NCBI GenBank assembly: GCA_026826555.1
Contig: JAKSZT010053883.1
Location: forward strand, 24,949,234-25,013,233
Source of the DNA: Tolypeutes matacus
Taxonomy: Eukaryota > Chordata > Mammalia > Cingulata > Chlamyphoridae
Length of the DNA: 64,000 nucleotides
Reading direction: 5' to 3'
Shown: positions 49,809-61,228 of the stretch, piece after piece
Layout of the letters: each line of letters opens with the position of its first letter
Position numbering within the stretch: the first letter of the stretch is position 1
Notes under the pieces: generated by a model
Databases searched by the model: none
Told to the model about the DNA's origin: nothing
Seen by the model: only the letters and a program-made list of their open reading frames with translations
Program-made: the position numbers and the translations under genes

Positions 49809-51310
49809 AACAGGTAGAACATAATTTATATATTTGCCTTGCTTCTCTTTTTAAAAGTCTCTTTTTGTTGAAGATAAAGCTCTGACCTGTAGCTGACTGC
49901 AAGCACCTCTAGAGAAGCATCAGAGTAAAACAATGTAACTGACAAGGAAATTTGGTTTCTGTGCCATGTAACATTTCCTAAGAATAGCTAAAACCAAGAC
50001 CTACAACACTATGCTGTTGTCTCATATCATGCAGATCAGCATTAGGACATAACATGGGCAGTGAGAACATTGCCAAATCTCAGGAATTTTATACAATCTC
50101 TAAATATTTATATGAATAACACGTCAGCCATTCAAGTTCAACTAATAGAAGGTTAGGAAATCCCTTTTTAATTCTTATAATACTTCCCATGCAACTCATA
50201 ATACATCAAATGAACCTAATTATTTCTTTTTACAACTCAGGATACCTAATTCATCAAATGAACCTAATCATTTCTTTTTACAAGGTGAAAGAACAAATCT
50301 TTGCAACAGTTTGAAATAAAAAGATATCCTTTAGGGTTTTATTTTGGAAAGGAAAAATGTCAGAAGTTGTCAGGTTTGAACATTATGTTAAATAGGAAAA
50401 TGGGTCACTGTGAAACAATATTTAGTTCTCTATTTAACCAAAGTGACAATAAAAGAGTAAAACAGGAGTTAATATGATTGTAAAAGAATAAAAAAAAAAA
50501 TGATTGTAAGGAAAAGACTTAGTTCCTTTAAAAGTGAGATTTATCTTTCAAAACAACAAAGGATGATAAGATCAATCTAAGCCTCAACAGGGATACTGTT
50601 CTGATATGACATAAAATCTTTGTCTTTTAGGTAGAATACTCAGATAGTTAAGAAAAAAAATTATAAACTATTAAGAGCAGACCAATAATCTGAGAAATTT
50701 TCATTATTTTAGCATAAAGAAAACAAGACTCCAGTTTTGAATGTATATACAGCTTGATACAAAAGCTCTCTAAAAATATTATAAACAAGTTTATGAAATC
50801 CTAGAGAGCATCGACCTCCACAAATAAAATTCATTTCCACAAACCCTCCACACCTCTCCATATTCACCCAGGCTTTGTCCTACACATTCTTGCTTTTCAT
50901 TATATGAAAACCAGTCATTTACTTTAGTATAAAACTATACTCCTTTCTTTAATAAAGCACATCCTGTATACTTTATATTCTTGCATACCTTAAGTTGCCA
51001 AAAAGATCTTAGAAACTGTTTTCAAACATCCTACAAAACCTAATTATTCTTAAAATAAAGTTTGTCAAAATAATACCTTAATTTTTAAAAGCACAAACTT
51101 ACATTTTTCATCATTTTAAAGATCTAGTAGGTATAATTATTTTATCATTACCTGTATAAATTTAGGGAGAACATACTCAAGTAGCCAATAAAGTTGTTTG
51201 GTGCATAAGTCATCATAGGAATAAGAAGAGGACTAGAATTTGACACTGCATTTTTGCAACTGTATTTACCTTGTGGTTACTAGTGCTTTCCTCCATATTT
51301 GCCTAAGAAT
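49809..51310 (-). other. Provirus internal remnant
   Basis: AT-rich sequence with no recognised frame, inferred to be proviral from its position. It contains a 32-bp direct repeat with one mismatch at 50204-50235 and 50252-50283. Confidence 0.4.
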
Positions 51311-51321
51311 GACAAGGAATT

Positions 51322-51343
51322 TGTGTGTGTGTGTGTGTGTGTT
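51322..51343. repeat. (TG)n microsatellite
   Basis: About ten TG dinucleotides immediately before a SINE pair. Confidence 0.9.
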
Positions 51344-51344
51344 T

Positions 51345-51630
51345 CGCCCCCTGAGAAGCCTCCCTCGTCTGTCTGCTCATTGCCTGCTCACTGTGTCTGC
51401 CCATTGTGCCCACTCATCTTCTTTAGGAGGCATCAGGAACCAAACCTGGGACCTCCCATGTGAGAGGCGGGTGCCCAACCACATGAGCCACATCCACTCC
51501 TTGCTCATTGTGTCTGATCATTACATCAGCTTATTGTGTCAGCTCATCTACTTTAGGAGGTTCTGGGAACAGAACCTGGGACCTCCCATGTGGGAGGCTG
51601 GCGCCCAACTGTTTGAACCACATCTGCTCT
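51345..51630 (-). mobile_element. Two tRNA-derived SINE units in tandem, antisense
   Basis: Two units, about 51345-51500 and 51501-51630, each with CTTTAGGAGG, a B-box complement (GAACCAAACCTGGGACC; GAACAGAACCTGGGACC) and GAGCCACATCC- or GAACCACATCTGC-type ends. Confidence 0.82.
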
Positions 51631-51644
51631 CCCCATCCATTTTT

Positions 51645-51909
51645 TTTTTTAAGATTTATTTATTTATACCCCCACCCCCACCTCCCGGCTGCTTGTGGTC
51701 ACTGTGTCCATTTGCTTTGCATTTTTCTTTGTCTGTTTGTCTCCCTTTTGTTGCGTCATCTTGCTGCGCAAGCTCACTGTACCACGTGGGCCGTCAAGCT
51801 CACCACACCATGCGGGCTGACTTGCCTTCACCAGGAGGCCCTGGGAATTGAACCTGGGGCCTCCCATATGGTAAACGGGAGCCCAACCAATTGAGCCACA
51901 GCTGCTTCC
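51645..51909 (-). mobile_element. DAS-type SINE, long form
   Basis: An antisense copy with the extended body (TTGTCTGTTTGTCTCCC, GTTGCGTCATCTTGCTG). The TSD is ccccatccattttt at 51631-51644 and 51910-51923. Confidence 0.94.
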
Positions 51910-51915
51910 CCCCAT

Positions 51916-51999
51916 CCATTTTTAAATAAGGCATATAAAGGTTGAGCCATCAAAGAAAAGCTAGGAATCCAATTTTTACAATATCTTGTAAGGCCTGCC
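51916..51999 (-). pseudogene. Retroviral pol fragment (reverse transcriptase to RNase H junction)
   Basis: The minus strand reads a short frame with the spaced residues YC..WIP.FS..A.PLY, the pattern after the reverse transcriptase domain in gammaretrovirus-like pol. It is cut by SINEs and a CA-rich stretch. It gives the orientation of the provirus. Confidence 0.72.
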
Positions 52000-52186
52000 C
52001 CACCCCCCAAAAAAAACACACACATACACACAAAAAAAAACTTTGACAGTTTTGGTCTTGGGAGGAGGGAAAGTTATAATGCCTTGGATTCAGCCATGGT
52101 CTAGGAGAAGGCCCTGGGGGCAGGGATAAGTGAGACAGAAAAAAAATGAGGTTAAATGGGTTGGAATAGTATTTAAAAGAAGATGG

Positions 52187-52383
52187 AGGGAGGTGGCTGT
52201 GGCTCAATCAGTGGGGCTCCCGTTTACCATGTGGGAGGCCCCGGGTTCGGTTCCCGGGGCCTCCTGGTGGGGGCGGGCCCGCCGGCACGGCGTGGTTGGC
52301 TGACCCGGCGAGCACAGGCAGCAAGGGGGGGATAAATGAATAAATAAAATCTTTAAATAAAATAAAATAAAATAAAATAAAAT
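52187..52383 (+). mobile_element. DAS-III-type SINE with (AAAAT)n tail
   Basis: A full copy. The TSD is aaaagaagatgg at 52175-52186 and 52384-52395. Confidence 0.95.
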
Positions 52384-52872
52384 AAAAGAAGATGGTTTAA
52401 ATTTTATTTATTTGATCAAAAGGATAGGAATATGTATGGACCTTACCTCCTTATCTTGGTTGATTGAATCTGATTTTAAGAGTTTCAAAGGAGGGCAGTA
52501 GAATTTAAGACAGATAAGATGGTTCCTAGTATTATTGATCAGAGTTCTTACGCCCTTGTTTTGTTTCCAATGATCAGATCTATTATTTCACCTAAAGATG
52601 TGACCCAGACAATTGGAAAAGTGTCAGTCATTTTCCCAGGCAGCCCTAGCAGTTACAACAAAAGGCATGTTTCTTTCTTGGAGGGCAAAGGGCATCAGAG
52701 GGGCTGCTGCTGCCTTCTGCAAGTTCCAGGAGTTTCTTTCAATGTCCAGGTTATTGTCCAGGTTATTTAAGTAATTCCAAGTACTAAGGTCCTGAACCTT
52801 GGTCCTAGAAGTCTTTTTCTTTAATTTTTAATTTTAATTTTTTGTTATTTAGCTGTTTGTTTTAGTAGGGAG

Positions 52873-53324
52873 TGTGATGGTTAGGCTAATGTGTCAACTC
52901 GGCCAGGTAGTTGTGTCCAGGTGCTTGTTCCAGCAAGCACTGGGCTAATTGTAATACAAGAGCATTTATGGACTTCGATCACCAGTGAGTTTACTGCGTG
53001 GATGGCTGATTACATCTGCATCAATCAGGGAGATTGCATTATCGATGGGTGGTGCTTTTACCCAATCAGTTGAATGACTTAAGAGTGGAAGTGATTTCAA
53101 CATTCAGAGAGAATTTCCCAGCTCGTCGTTGGACAGGCAACTTCTCCCAGAGACTCATCAACGACCTTTCATCGGGCTTTCATCGGAGCCCCTGGTTTGC
53201 AGCTTGCCTGAGGAACCTGGACTTGTGCGTCCCCACGGTCGCGTGAGAGACTCTTTTAGAGTTCCATATTATTCACAGATATCTCCTACTGATTCTGTTT
53301 CCCGAGAGAACCCTGACTAATACA
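52873..53324 (+). mobile_element. MLT2-like ERVL solo LTR
   Basis: It starts TGTGATGGTTAGGCTAATGT and ends GAGAACCCTGACTAATACA, the MLT2 family pattern. It is 452 bp with a perfect 5-bp TSD gggag at 52868-52872 and 53325-53329, as ERVL elements make. It is nested within the provirus. Confidence 0.88.
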
Positions 53325-53329
53325 GGGAG

Positions 53330-54309
53330 GATTTCTCTTTTCTGTTCTTTTTTTTTCCATATAGTTTTGTCTATCCAGATTTCTGCATGACCTTCACCAG
53401 CAGTCGTGTAAATTAATTGGTAGAGGTCTCAGTATACAGGCTCAGAAGTCTGAAATGATATGATTGAATGAATTTTTGCAAAACCCACTGAGTCTTCAGT
53501 AGGATTTGGGAAATTTTATCCTTATAGAAAGGGAGCTAAGTTAAGCCAGGACACAGAGGGAGGAGACAGAAGGAGTTCAAAGAGCACTGGAAGCTCAGCT
53601 TCCCCAATTTCTGGGGTTCCAGGAATTAAAAAAAAAAAAAAAAAAACGGTTTTAATAGAGCTCTCCCAAGAACTTTTATTTGTTAATTTGGTATTACTAT
53701 CTGGAGGTAGTAAAGTATATATCACACAAACAAACACAAATGGAAAGTCAGACACAAAAACACAGAAACACAGAAATATATAAAACTCACTAGTTTGAAC
53801 TATCATTTTGAACCTTTCTGCAAATTCTTATTCTGAGATAAAGATACAAAAGATTGTACATAGAGGATTTCATCCCATTTTTCCTTTTTGCAATGCAAGT
53901 CTGATTATAATTAAGAGACCCATTCTCTGGCCACTGTTTCTCAGATTCTAATTTATACTGGGGCCAGGCTGGGTTACAAAAGAATATCATATTTCTCTTT
54001 TTATGGATTCATAGCTGACCCAATTATTCACTATACATCTAAAGGACTACAATCAGATATACTATTTTCTCTTCCCATGATTAGCTAAAACAACAATTAA
54101 TTTTACAATATTAACAAGTGTTACTACAAACACAGTACTAGAATTTTACAATGATCCAAATAACTCAATAAACCTGAAATAAACCAAAAACAGAGTGGTC
54201 AGAGCAAGGATGATTGTTCTGGGGGGTTGTGAGGACTCAGGCTGTGATTTTGTTCCAAGGGACTTGAACCCCGTCTCTCTCTCTCCCCGCCAGAGCAACT
54301 TCTGCCTTG
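53330..54309 (-). other. Provirus internal remnant (gag region by position)
   Basis: No recognisable gag motif. An internal A19 run is at about 53629-53647. The assignment rests on position between the LTRs. Confidence 0.4.
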
Positions 54310-54314
54310 ATGAC

Positions 54315-54874
54315 TGTATTAGTCAACCAAAGGGGTGCTGATGCAAAATACCAGAAATTGGTTGATTTTTGTAAAGGGTATTTATTTGTGGTAGAAGTCC
54401 ACAGTTACCAGGTCATAAAGCTAAGTTTCTTCCTTCACTAAAGTCTGATGCCATGTTTTGGAGCAAGACAGCTGCCCGCGTTTGCCAGGGTTCAGGCTTC
54501 TTGGGTTCCTCACTTCCCAGGGCTCCGTTTCTCTCCGGGCTCAACTCCTCTGTTTCCTCCACAAGGTCAGGTGTAGATTATGAGGCTCTCTAGGCTTTGC
54601 CTCTCTTCACAGGGCCAGCTGTGAACTGTTGGGTGAATGGCTCATCTCTTTTCCCAGGGCCTTCTCTCCTTCCTCATCAGAACTCCAACATCAAAACTAC
54701 TACAACTCTGTCCTTTGCCATGTCTTTTCTCTTTCAGACCCCACCCTACTGACGTGGCCCAGTTAACTCCCTAATCATAACTTAATCATGCCCAGATGAA
54801 AAGACCAGTTTACAAACATAATCCAATATCTATTTTTGGAATTCATAACTATATCAAACTGCCAAACTGCTACA
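54315..54874 (-). mobile_element. Xenarthran LTR, copy 2 (solo)
   Basis: It is bounded by TG...CA on the minus strand with a perfect 5-bp TSD atgac at 54310-54314 and 54875-54879. It shares with the other copies the end region whose plus strand reads TGTATTAGTCAACCAAAGGG. Confidence 0.92.
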
Positions 54875-55085
54875 ATGACCTACTCACCCAATCCAGGAAT
54901 CCGGTCCAGGTATCATTTCTCTCTGAAGTCTTGCTCTGCCCTGATGACTCTGGGGCACCTGGATGGTGAAGAGAACCCGAGTCTCCAGACAAAAGAGGTC
55001 TATGTGGCCACATAGATTCGGTTCAGATACTCACTGTCCTGTCAGGTCCCAGTGTCCTCGGACAGTGGCTTCCCAAAGACGCCTT

Positions 55086-55104
55086 GGTCCCATCGGCATT
55101 GCCA
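55086..55104 (-). other. Candidate primer-binding site of the provirus
   Basis: Five bases after the 5' LTR, the minus strand begins TGG, as tRNA 3'-CCA binding sites do, and continues GC-rich. I could not name the primer tRNA. Confidence 0.45.
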
Positions 55105-55109
55105 GAATT

Positions 55110-55411
55110 TGTTGCCTAAAACCACAAGTTCACTGCCCGATGTGCACTGAAATCAATATAGTGACACTGGTACTTCAGAGAGAGAAAGGACTCTTTAGAA
55201 TAGTCTCAAATATGTCTCCCCAAGTCTAAAAATTTTAGGGTTTTTATGGATTCAAACATGAGGAGGTGGAGTTGTTACCATTACAATGATAAGTAACTAA
55301 GCTAAAATAGCCATTACAATAACAAATATAACCAACAATAGTATCATGTAAAGGAGTGGAAAGTAGCCATAGTTACCACAACAAGTGAAAACACTGTAGT
55401 CAGTGGTTATA
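55110..55411 (-). repeat. 5' LTR of the provirus
   Basis: Homologous to 45597-46045 without its SINE: GCACATCGGGCAGTGAAC, GGTAACAACTCC and CTTTCCACTCCTTTACATGA on the minus strand. It is 302 bp. The first bases are mutated (TATAACC instead of TGTAACC). Confidence 0.88.
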
Positions 55412-55495
55412 AACTCACAGAGCTGGTAAGTCAGGGAGTGGGATTAGAACCCAGGCTGTTGGCTTCAGAGAGCATGCTCTGTCAGTTATTGGCAA
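55412..55495 (-). mobile_element. MIR, second half of the element split by the provirus
   Basis: CACAGAGCTGGTAAGTCAGG, TGGGATTAGAACCCAGGCTG and GAGAGCATGCTCTGTC continue the MIR that stopped at 45596. The expected short TSD is degenerate (aagat versus aact). Confidence 0.85.
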
Positions 55496-55879
55496 GACTC
55501 CATACCAGGAGCATGGCCAGCACTGTGGACCCGTGTGGTTCTGTGGCCCTGAGGAGCTTGGTTTTTTTGTGAAATGAAGAAAAGGGATGATTATGATGCA
55601 ACATCACCTTGATGAGGCCCCAGGATGGCCTCTGGACTGGAGCAACAGAGACTATTTTCTTTTATTATAATCTCAATATTTGGAAAATGTCTATGTGAGA
55701 GACATTCTTTTTTATAAACAAAATTGTCCAGTATACTATCAAGGCACCTTTCACTGGCAGCTCCATACACGGTCAAATGGCGGATGGTCCTCATGGTGGC
55801 TGGTTACCAAGCCTAGAGGACTTTCTCACCGACAGGACAGGAAACTGCCCTACCAGGGTGTCAACTGGCCTCACCAAGA

Positions 55880-56554
55880 CAGTTTGAGATTATTTTTGTG
55901 AATCCCCCCACGAAAGAGAAAGATTATGTTTGTAAACTGGTCTGTTCCTCTGGGTGTGATACCCTTTGATTTTAAGTTTACTTAATAAAATCAGTTTAGG
56001 GCTTTTGATTTGACCATGTCAGTAGGGCATGACTCAGGGTTGAGTTCCCGCCCCTTGGTGGGCTGATATAAATGGACATTCACTCAAAAAGACACAGGGA
56101 AGATGAGAGAACCTGGTCATTTCTGTCCTTCCATGTGAAAGAAAGGAGAAGGATCAAACAGCTAAAGCCTTGGGAAGAGAGATGAGCCATTTACCAGATA
56201 GTTTGCAAAAGAGAACAGAGCAGCTGAGCAGCTGAGAAGGCCCGAAGGAGATTTCCAGAAACCAGGCAGAGATAGCCCGCCATCTTGTTTCAACACATGG
56301 CAACAGACTTTGGTGAGAAGGCAGCCTTGAGGGAAACAGACGTGGCTCAAGAGGTTTGGTGTCCGTCTACCATATGGAGAGACCAGGGTTCGATCCCCGG
56401 TACCTCCCGGTAAAAAAAAAAAAAAAAAAAAAAAAAGAAGGCAGCCTTGGGTTAGGCCTTGTAGCTATAAGCTTCTGCCCCAGATAAATACCCTTTATAA
56501 AAGCCAACAGCTTTCTGGTACTTTGCATCAGCACCCCTTTGGCTGACTGATACA
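55880..56554 (+). mobile_element. Xenarthran LTR, copy 3
   Basis: GATTATGTTTGTAAACTGGT, GGGCTTTTGATTTGACCATG, CCCTTTATAAAAGCCAAC and GCACCCCTTTGGCTGACTGA are shared with the other copies. The first few bases look lost and no TSD is visible. It is opened by a short SINE. Confidence 0.85.
56330..56436 (+). mobile_element. Short tRNA-only SINE in LTR copy 3
   Basis: A box TGGCTCAAGAGG, B box GGTTCGATCCC, A25 tail. The TSD is gaaggcagccttg at 56317-56329 and 56437-56449. Confidence 0.94.
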
Positions 56555-56766
56555 CTCCCTTTGTGACCTGGTTTCCTGTGCAGCCTCCTTCTCTGAGAGT
56601 TGCCCTTCCTCCCTAGTGTGCCCCTCAGGCCAAGCTTGTATCCTGAGCCCTGCCCCCACCTCCTGGCCATCACTGGGAATCCGGGAATGCCATCTGATCC
56701 AAGGGCGCCAATCAAATCCTTTGGGGATCGTGGAGGAGCATTTCAGCCAGCTTGGGCAGGTCCTTT

Positions 56767-56877
56767 ACTATTTTTTTTTTTTTTTTTTTTAATTTTACCG
56801 GGAGGTCCCAGGGATCAAACCCAGGTCCCTCCATATGGGAGACAGACGCCCAGCCATTTGAGCCACATCCGCCCCCC
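56767..56877 (-). mobile_element. Short tRNA-only SINE
   Basis: An antisense copy: poly(T), GGGATCAAACCCAGGTCCC, GAGCCACATCCGCCCCC. The TSD is tgggcaggtccttt at 56753-56766 and 56878-56891. Confidence 0.94.
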
Positions 56878-56891
56878 TGGGCAGGTCCTTT

Positions 56892-57416
56892 GAACTAAGA
56901 ACAAGTACACTTGGGAATCGTAAAGGAGCCCCCTTCAGCTCCCCCGCCATGTGCACATCTACAGGGGATGAGAAGTACGAGGTGGCCATGAGGGGATCTA
57001 TGGGGTGGGGGGTGGGGAAGAAGCTTCCGGGACCTTCATGAACATTCCTGGCCCCACGTGCTGATGGCCACCATTGCTCTTCCTCCCCTATGTCCTTATG
57101 ATAACGCCTGCTTTTTGTTTCAGTTGCCTGAGCAGGTTCCTCTTACTAAGGGCCAAACAGCCTTATCTAAGACATTTAAACTGGAAAACATCCAAGAAAG
57201 TAGAGGAAACTCCTGAATGTGTTGGTTTTTATTGTCTGTGTTGAATATGGCAGACCCCAAAGCCACAAGAGCTCCCTGTGTGCTGGGAGTGTCCCCAGCG
57301 GAAGCATGAGGCCATCTGTCTATCTGTTTTGAAAATACTTCCCATGGTTGATATCACTTCCCCAAGAAATTTGCTTTGAAAAAGACTTTATTAAACTGAG
57401 GCACGTCCAGTGATAT
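56892..57416. other. Intergenic, unassigned
   Basis: No gene or repeat recognised. A splice-acceptor-like TTTTTGTTTCAG at 57112-57123 is followed by about 75 bp open in one frame, but nothing supports an exon. Confidence 0.4.
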
Positions 57417-57421
57417 GCCAG

Positions 57422-57920
57422 TGTGGCAGTTTGATGTAATTATGAATTCCAAAAATATAATTGAATCATGCTTGTAAACTGATCTGTTAATCTGGGCATG
57501 ATTAGGTTAGGATTAGGGCATTGAGCCCCACCCCTTGGTGGGTGGGGAATTGAATATAAAAGTCAAGGCAAAGGACAGTTGAAGCAGTCTTTTGAGAAGC
57601 AGTTTTGATGTTGGAAAAGGGCCCCAGGAGAAGAGAAGCAAGCCGTTCGCCTGATCGTCTACAGCTGACCTTTTGGAGGAAACAGGAACTAAGCCCGGAG
57701 AGAAACGCAGCCCCGGGAAGAGAGGAACCCCAGAAGCCTGAACCCTGGCAAACGCCGGCAGCTGTCTTGCTCTAACACATGGCAATGGACTGTGGTGAGA
57801 GAAGAAACTTAACACTTTATGGCCTGGTATCTGTGGACTTCTACCCCAAATAAATACCCTTTATAAAGACCAACCCATTTTTGGTATTTCACATTAGCAC
57901 CCCTTTAGCTGACTAATACA
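57422..57920 (+). mobile_element. Xenarthran LTR, copy 4 (solo)
   Basis: It starts TGTGGCAGTTTGATGTAATT and ends GCTGACTAATACA. It is 499 bp with a perfect 5-bp TSD gccag at 57417-57421 and 57921-57925. CCCAAATAAATACCCTTT carries its poly(A) signal. Confidence 0.93.
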
Positions 57921-57925
57921 GCCAG

Positions 57926-59214
57926 TAAATGTTTGAGAACTGGCTCTTCAAAAATCTACAGGTAAACACTATATATACGTATGTACAATTATTATGTTTT
58001 ACTGATCTAAAGGAACACACAAATTATAAATAACAGCACAATAGACAGTACTCTTGATTGTAAATTCCACACAGACCACTAATTCTCACAGAATGCCTTT
58101 GTTAATTTTTGCCAAACTCTTGTATCTGTAGCCAACTTATGGTTGCAATTCAAGCAAAATTTGAAATGAAGTTGCATCTCAATCTGCTCTTTTCCAAGTA
58201 AACTTAAATCTGATGCATGGTTACTATCATATTATTTCTCATCCTCGTACAAATAAACTGATTAAACTGAACCCTCTTTCAGCTCCAGCACTGGACATGA
58301 CAAACTAAGCTTAATCTGCATTATTAACATTTTGTCCGTCACTTTCTAGTAAACCAACAGAACAGCAAATCAAGCCCTGTTCTGTAGCATTTGCCAGTTT
58401 CTGTGCTGTAAGTCTTCCCACCATGGCCAGTTTTAAGTTGTCACCATGAGGTTCCTGAATGCTGAGTTGGGAAGAGATGCACAGAAGCACACTGTTATGG
58501 AATCGTTCCACCATACAGAAACGAGGTGTAGACCACCTCAAGAGCATAGAGAACAGTAAAGGGCAGTAACTGAACTTGTCCCACCCCAAAAGCATCCCAT
58601 GAGACATTGTCAACAAAAGAGGCCCCGGGATTAGAGAGATCGTGGTGAAGCCATTTGCCCTGGGATAGTTTGAGTTGGTTTGTGCCTTGGAGCAGAGTAA
58701 GAAACTTGAAGCAATGACTGTCAAATTTCAGTCAGGGCACTTCAGTATAGCCTGGCTGGTTTTGATCCCTCCACATCAAAACACAAGATTGATTTTATTA
58801 TTAGGTGCTCAGCAGACACACCTGGCCCTTGGCTTCAGTCCATTCTGCATTCCATCTTGTCCCTGAAACTCTCTGTACTCATCACTGTTCAACAGTAGTG
58901 GCCTGTTTTTGCCCCAGGCACCCAGAGGAGTAGCCCTTATTGCTTCCTTAGGTTTTCCCATCCCTGTCAAACCTTGTGCCATTCTCTTTTCCAATGAAAG
59001 GCAGGACTTTCACTAGACTAAAGCCAATGTGGCAGGAAAACTTTTTCATTTTAAAATAATGCATTGCCTGTTATATTCCTCTTTACTCTTCAGAACCCTT
59101 TGTGCATGTCACCTCCTTTCTGATGTCTCATGTCCCAACACCTCCCACTTTTCCATATTCCTGTTGTTACTTATTCAGACCAGAATGTGAATGTCTATTT
59201 ACTAATCAGTGTCC
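57926..59214. other. Intergenic; unrecognised minus-strand 137-codon frame inside
   Basis: No repeat was identified. The minus frame 58724-58311 is open for 137 codons, with a C-terminal part reading KLAMVGRLTAQKLANATEQG. I do not recognise it. No promoter, splice or poly(A) context supports a gene. It could be a decayed retrocopy or chance. Confidence 0.25.
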
Positions 59215-59335
59215 TCCACTAGACTGTAATTTTTTTCTCAAGGACTAGGACTGTGTCTGACTTGTATGCTATTGTATGGCCAGTGCCAAATACAGGGCCT
59301 AGCACTGAATGGTTTTACAATGAATATGTTAAATA
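59215..59335 (+). mobile_element. L2-like 3' end fragment
   Basis: CCTCCACTAGACTGTAATTT, GGACTGTGTCTGACTTG and ACAGGGCCTAGCACTGAATG follow the L2 3' order. Confidence 0.65.
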
Positions 59336-59544
59336 TAAAAACCTGAATATGTGTTCAATGCCATATGGCCTCCCATTATCCCTGGAAGATTATTTTGACC
59401 CAGTCCTTCCTTCAAGGAGCTCTTCTTGGGCCCCCTCACACCTTTTTATCTTATAAATAGCACACAGTTCTCCCTTGGGTTCCTGGAGGTCACAAATCAG
59501 AGGGGTTCTGAGGCCATTTGTTCCCACCAATGTGTGCAGGTGTG

Positions 59545-59730
59545 AAAACTGAGGCCCACTGAAGGGCAGGGATTTGCTTAGGCTCATACAGCTCATTATT
59601 GGGATGAAAACCAAATGTTATGCCTCCCAGGTCAGGGTTCATCCTATTAATTCTCTCCTAGAGAAGGAAAGGGGAGCACAAACTCACACAGCAAGTAAGG
59701 GGCAGATCCAGAATTTGGGAATTCTGGCCC
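59545..59730 (-). mobile_element. MIR, antisense
   Basis: GTGAAAACTGAGGCCCACTG, TTTGCTTAGGCTCATACAGC and ATGCCTCCCAGGTCAGG fit reverse MIR. A second possible antisense MIR is at about 59945-60055. Confidence 0.65.
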
Positions 59731-60234
59731 CCACAGATCTCCTCAGGATATTCCCCTTCCTTTTGGGGCCTGAAAATGCGATTTGTAGTTGCCTCCTCCA
59801 GAGCCCACTGCCAGGAGTCAAGAATGGGGAGGAGTGGTCCTCATCTCTGTGCGGATGGAGGCATGCACGAGTTTGTCCACCAGGGGGCACTACAGGTGTT
59901 TGCCAGGAGAATGGTCCAGCTCACTGAGGCCCCCCAGTCTTCAAGTGGGGCAGATGGGAAAACTGAGGCCTGTGGAGGAAACAACATGCCAGAGGTCGCC
60001 ATGAGAGCTAGAGACAGAGCTGTCATTTGACCCGGGCCTTCTGACACCAGCCAGGTGTATTCACTGGGTGGTTGAACCTTGAGCTGCAGTGTGACCTGGA
60101 TTCAGCAGGATAATTCCCACACCTGCAGCACAATATGGAAGGATGGAGGTAAATAGCCTTGGAAGGCCCTGGCGCCTTCTCTTCCTGGGTCAATAGCCCT
60201 CATCAGCGCAGGCTTTCCTGGTTTACAAAGCATC

Positions 60235-60450
60235 GTTTGCCTTTGTGTGAAGATGAAGAGTGTGGGCCTGGGATTAGGTCTGATACAGCCTCAGCCCAGC
60301 TACCTGCTGGTTGTGTGACTCAGCCAGGTTACTCCATCACTTTGCAGCTTCCTGTCTGGATTTCCTTTTCTGTAAAACCAGGACAATGGTGTTTCCTATC
60401 ACACATGATTGTTAGATGTATTAACTGGGAGCTTTTTATCATGATTAAAA
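60235..60450 (+). mobile_element. MIR
   Basis: GTGTGGGCCTGGGATTAGGT, CTGGTTGTGTGACTCAGCC and TCCTTTTCTGTAAAACCAGG follow MIR. Confidence 0.75.
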
Positions 60451-61228
60451 CCTGCACAAATTGAGCATTGTTTTGCCATTAATTTTTCATTTCTCTAACT
60501 TGTCTGAGGCCCAGCTTTACATTAAAATTTCTCTCAAATAAATATCAGAAAAACAGTGAGCTATACTTTTAAAAACTCGATCTTTCCTGAGGACCAATAT
60601 ACCTTTGGAAAATTTCTAGATATTAGGTGAATGATTGGGACATATTCCTACCCTATATTCCAATTATCTAGTGGCTCTAGCAAGAAAACATTTCAGTTCA
60701 GGGTTTGATGCCCATTTTTTCAAAGTCTACATAACATTACCTCATTGAGATATCCCCAAATCTCTAATCCTGTGTACTGAAAAAATATGTATGAAAGTAA
60801 GAAAGAGAAGTGACAGAATCTACCCCACCTTTCACAATAAAGCATAACTACAAGAAAATTCCTTTATCCAATAATTATTTAATAAAGCTCTGTTGCATTT
60901 GTGATTGCATCTACCTACTATTAATAATTCTCATGACTTTAAGTATTCTGGTAGTTTAAAGAAGAAATAATGCATAACTAAAGGTATTTTGTGCATCTGA
61001 ATTCATACTGACTTCTCAAATTATGTAATGTAACAGCCAATAAAACATAATTACTCCCCCCCCCCTAAAAAACAACAACAACTGTACAAGAGTACTGGGA
61101 AATAGGTGATATTGCCTCCATCTTCAAGAAGACAGATCTAGCTCAGACGGATCACATAGAGAATAATAATTCACTTGTATTTGAGTGCCAGGTAAGATTG
61201 CTAGGCCCTGACTCAAGGGTATAAGAAA
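60451..61228. other. Intergenic AT-rich DNA, unassigned
   Basis: No gene recognised. It contains a short poly(C) run near 61056-61065. Confidence 0.4.

Larger units (their letters stand above)
45597..55411 (-). mobile_element. Endogenous retrovirus, class I-like, decayed and heavily nested
   Basis: Two homologous LTRs in the same (minus) orientation lie at 45597-46045 and 55110-55411. A MIR is continuous across the two outer flanks. Next to the left (3') LTR is a polypurine tract. Next to the right (5') LTR is a TGG-starting candidate primer site. An internal pol-like fragment is at 51916-51999. Roughly half of the 9.8 kb is later insertions: two L1 fragments, several SINEs and three other LTRs. 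No intact gag, pol or env frame survives. The class is inferred from the pol fragment only. Confidence 0.85.

Noticed and set aside
51240..51851. 203-codon + strand frame
   Set aside because: It runs through a microsatellite and three antisense SINE units; the protein-like words are SINE sequence repeated elsewhere in the window.
55880..57920. LTR copies 3 and 4 as the two ends of one short provirus
   Set aside because: Copy 4 has its own perfect 5-bp TSD on both sides and no primer site or purine tract lies between them, so they are separate solo LTRs.
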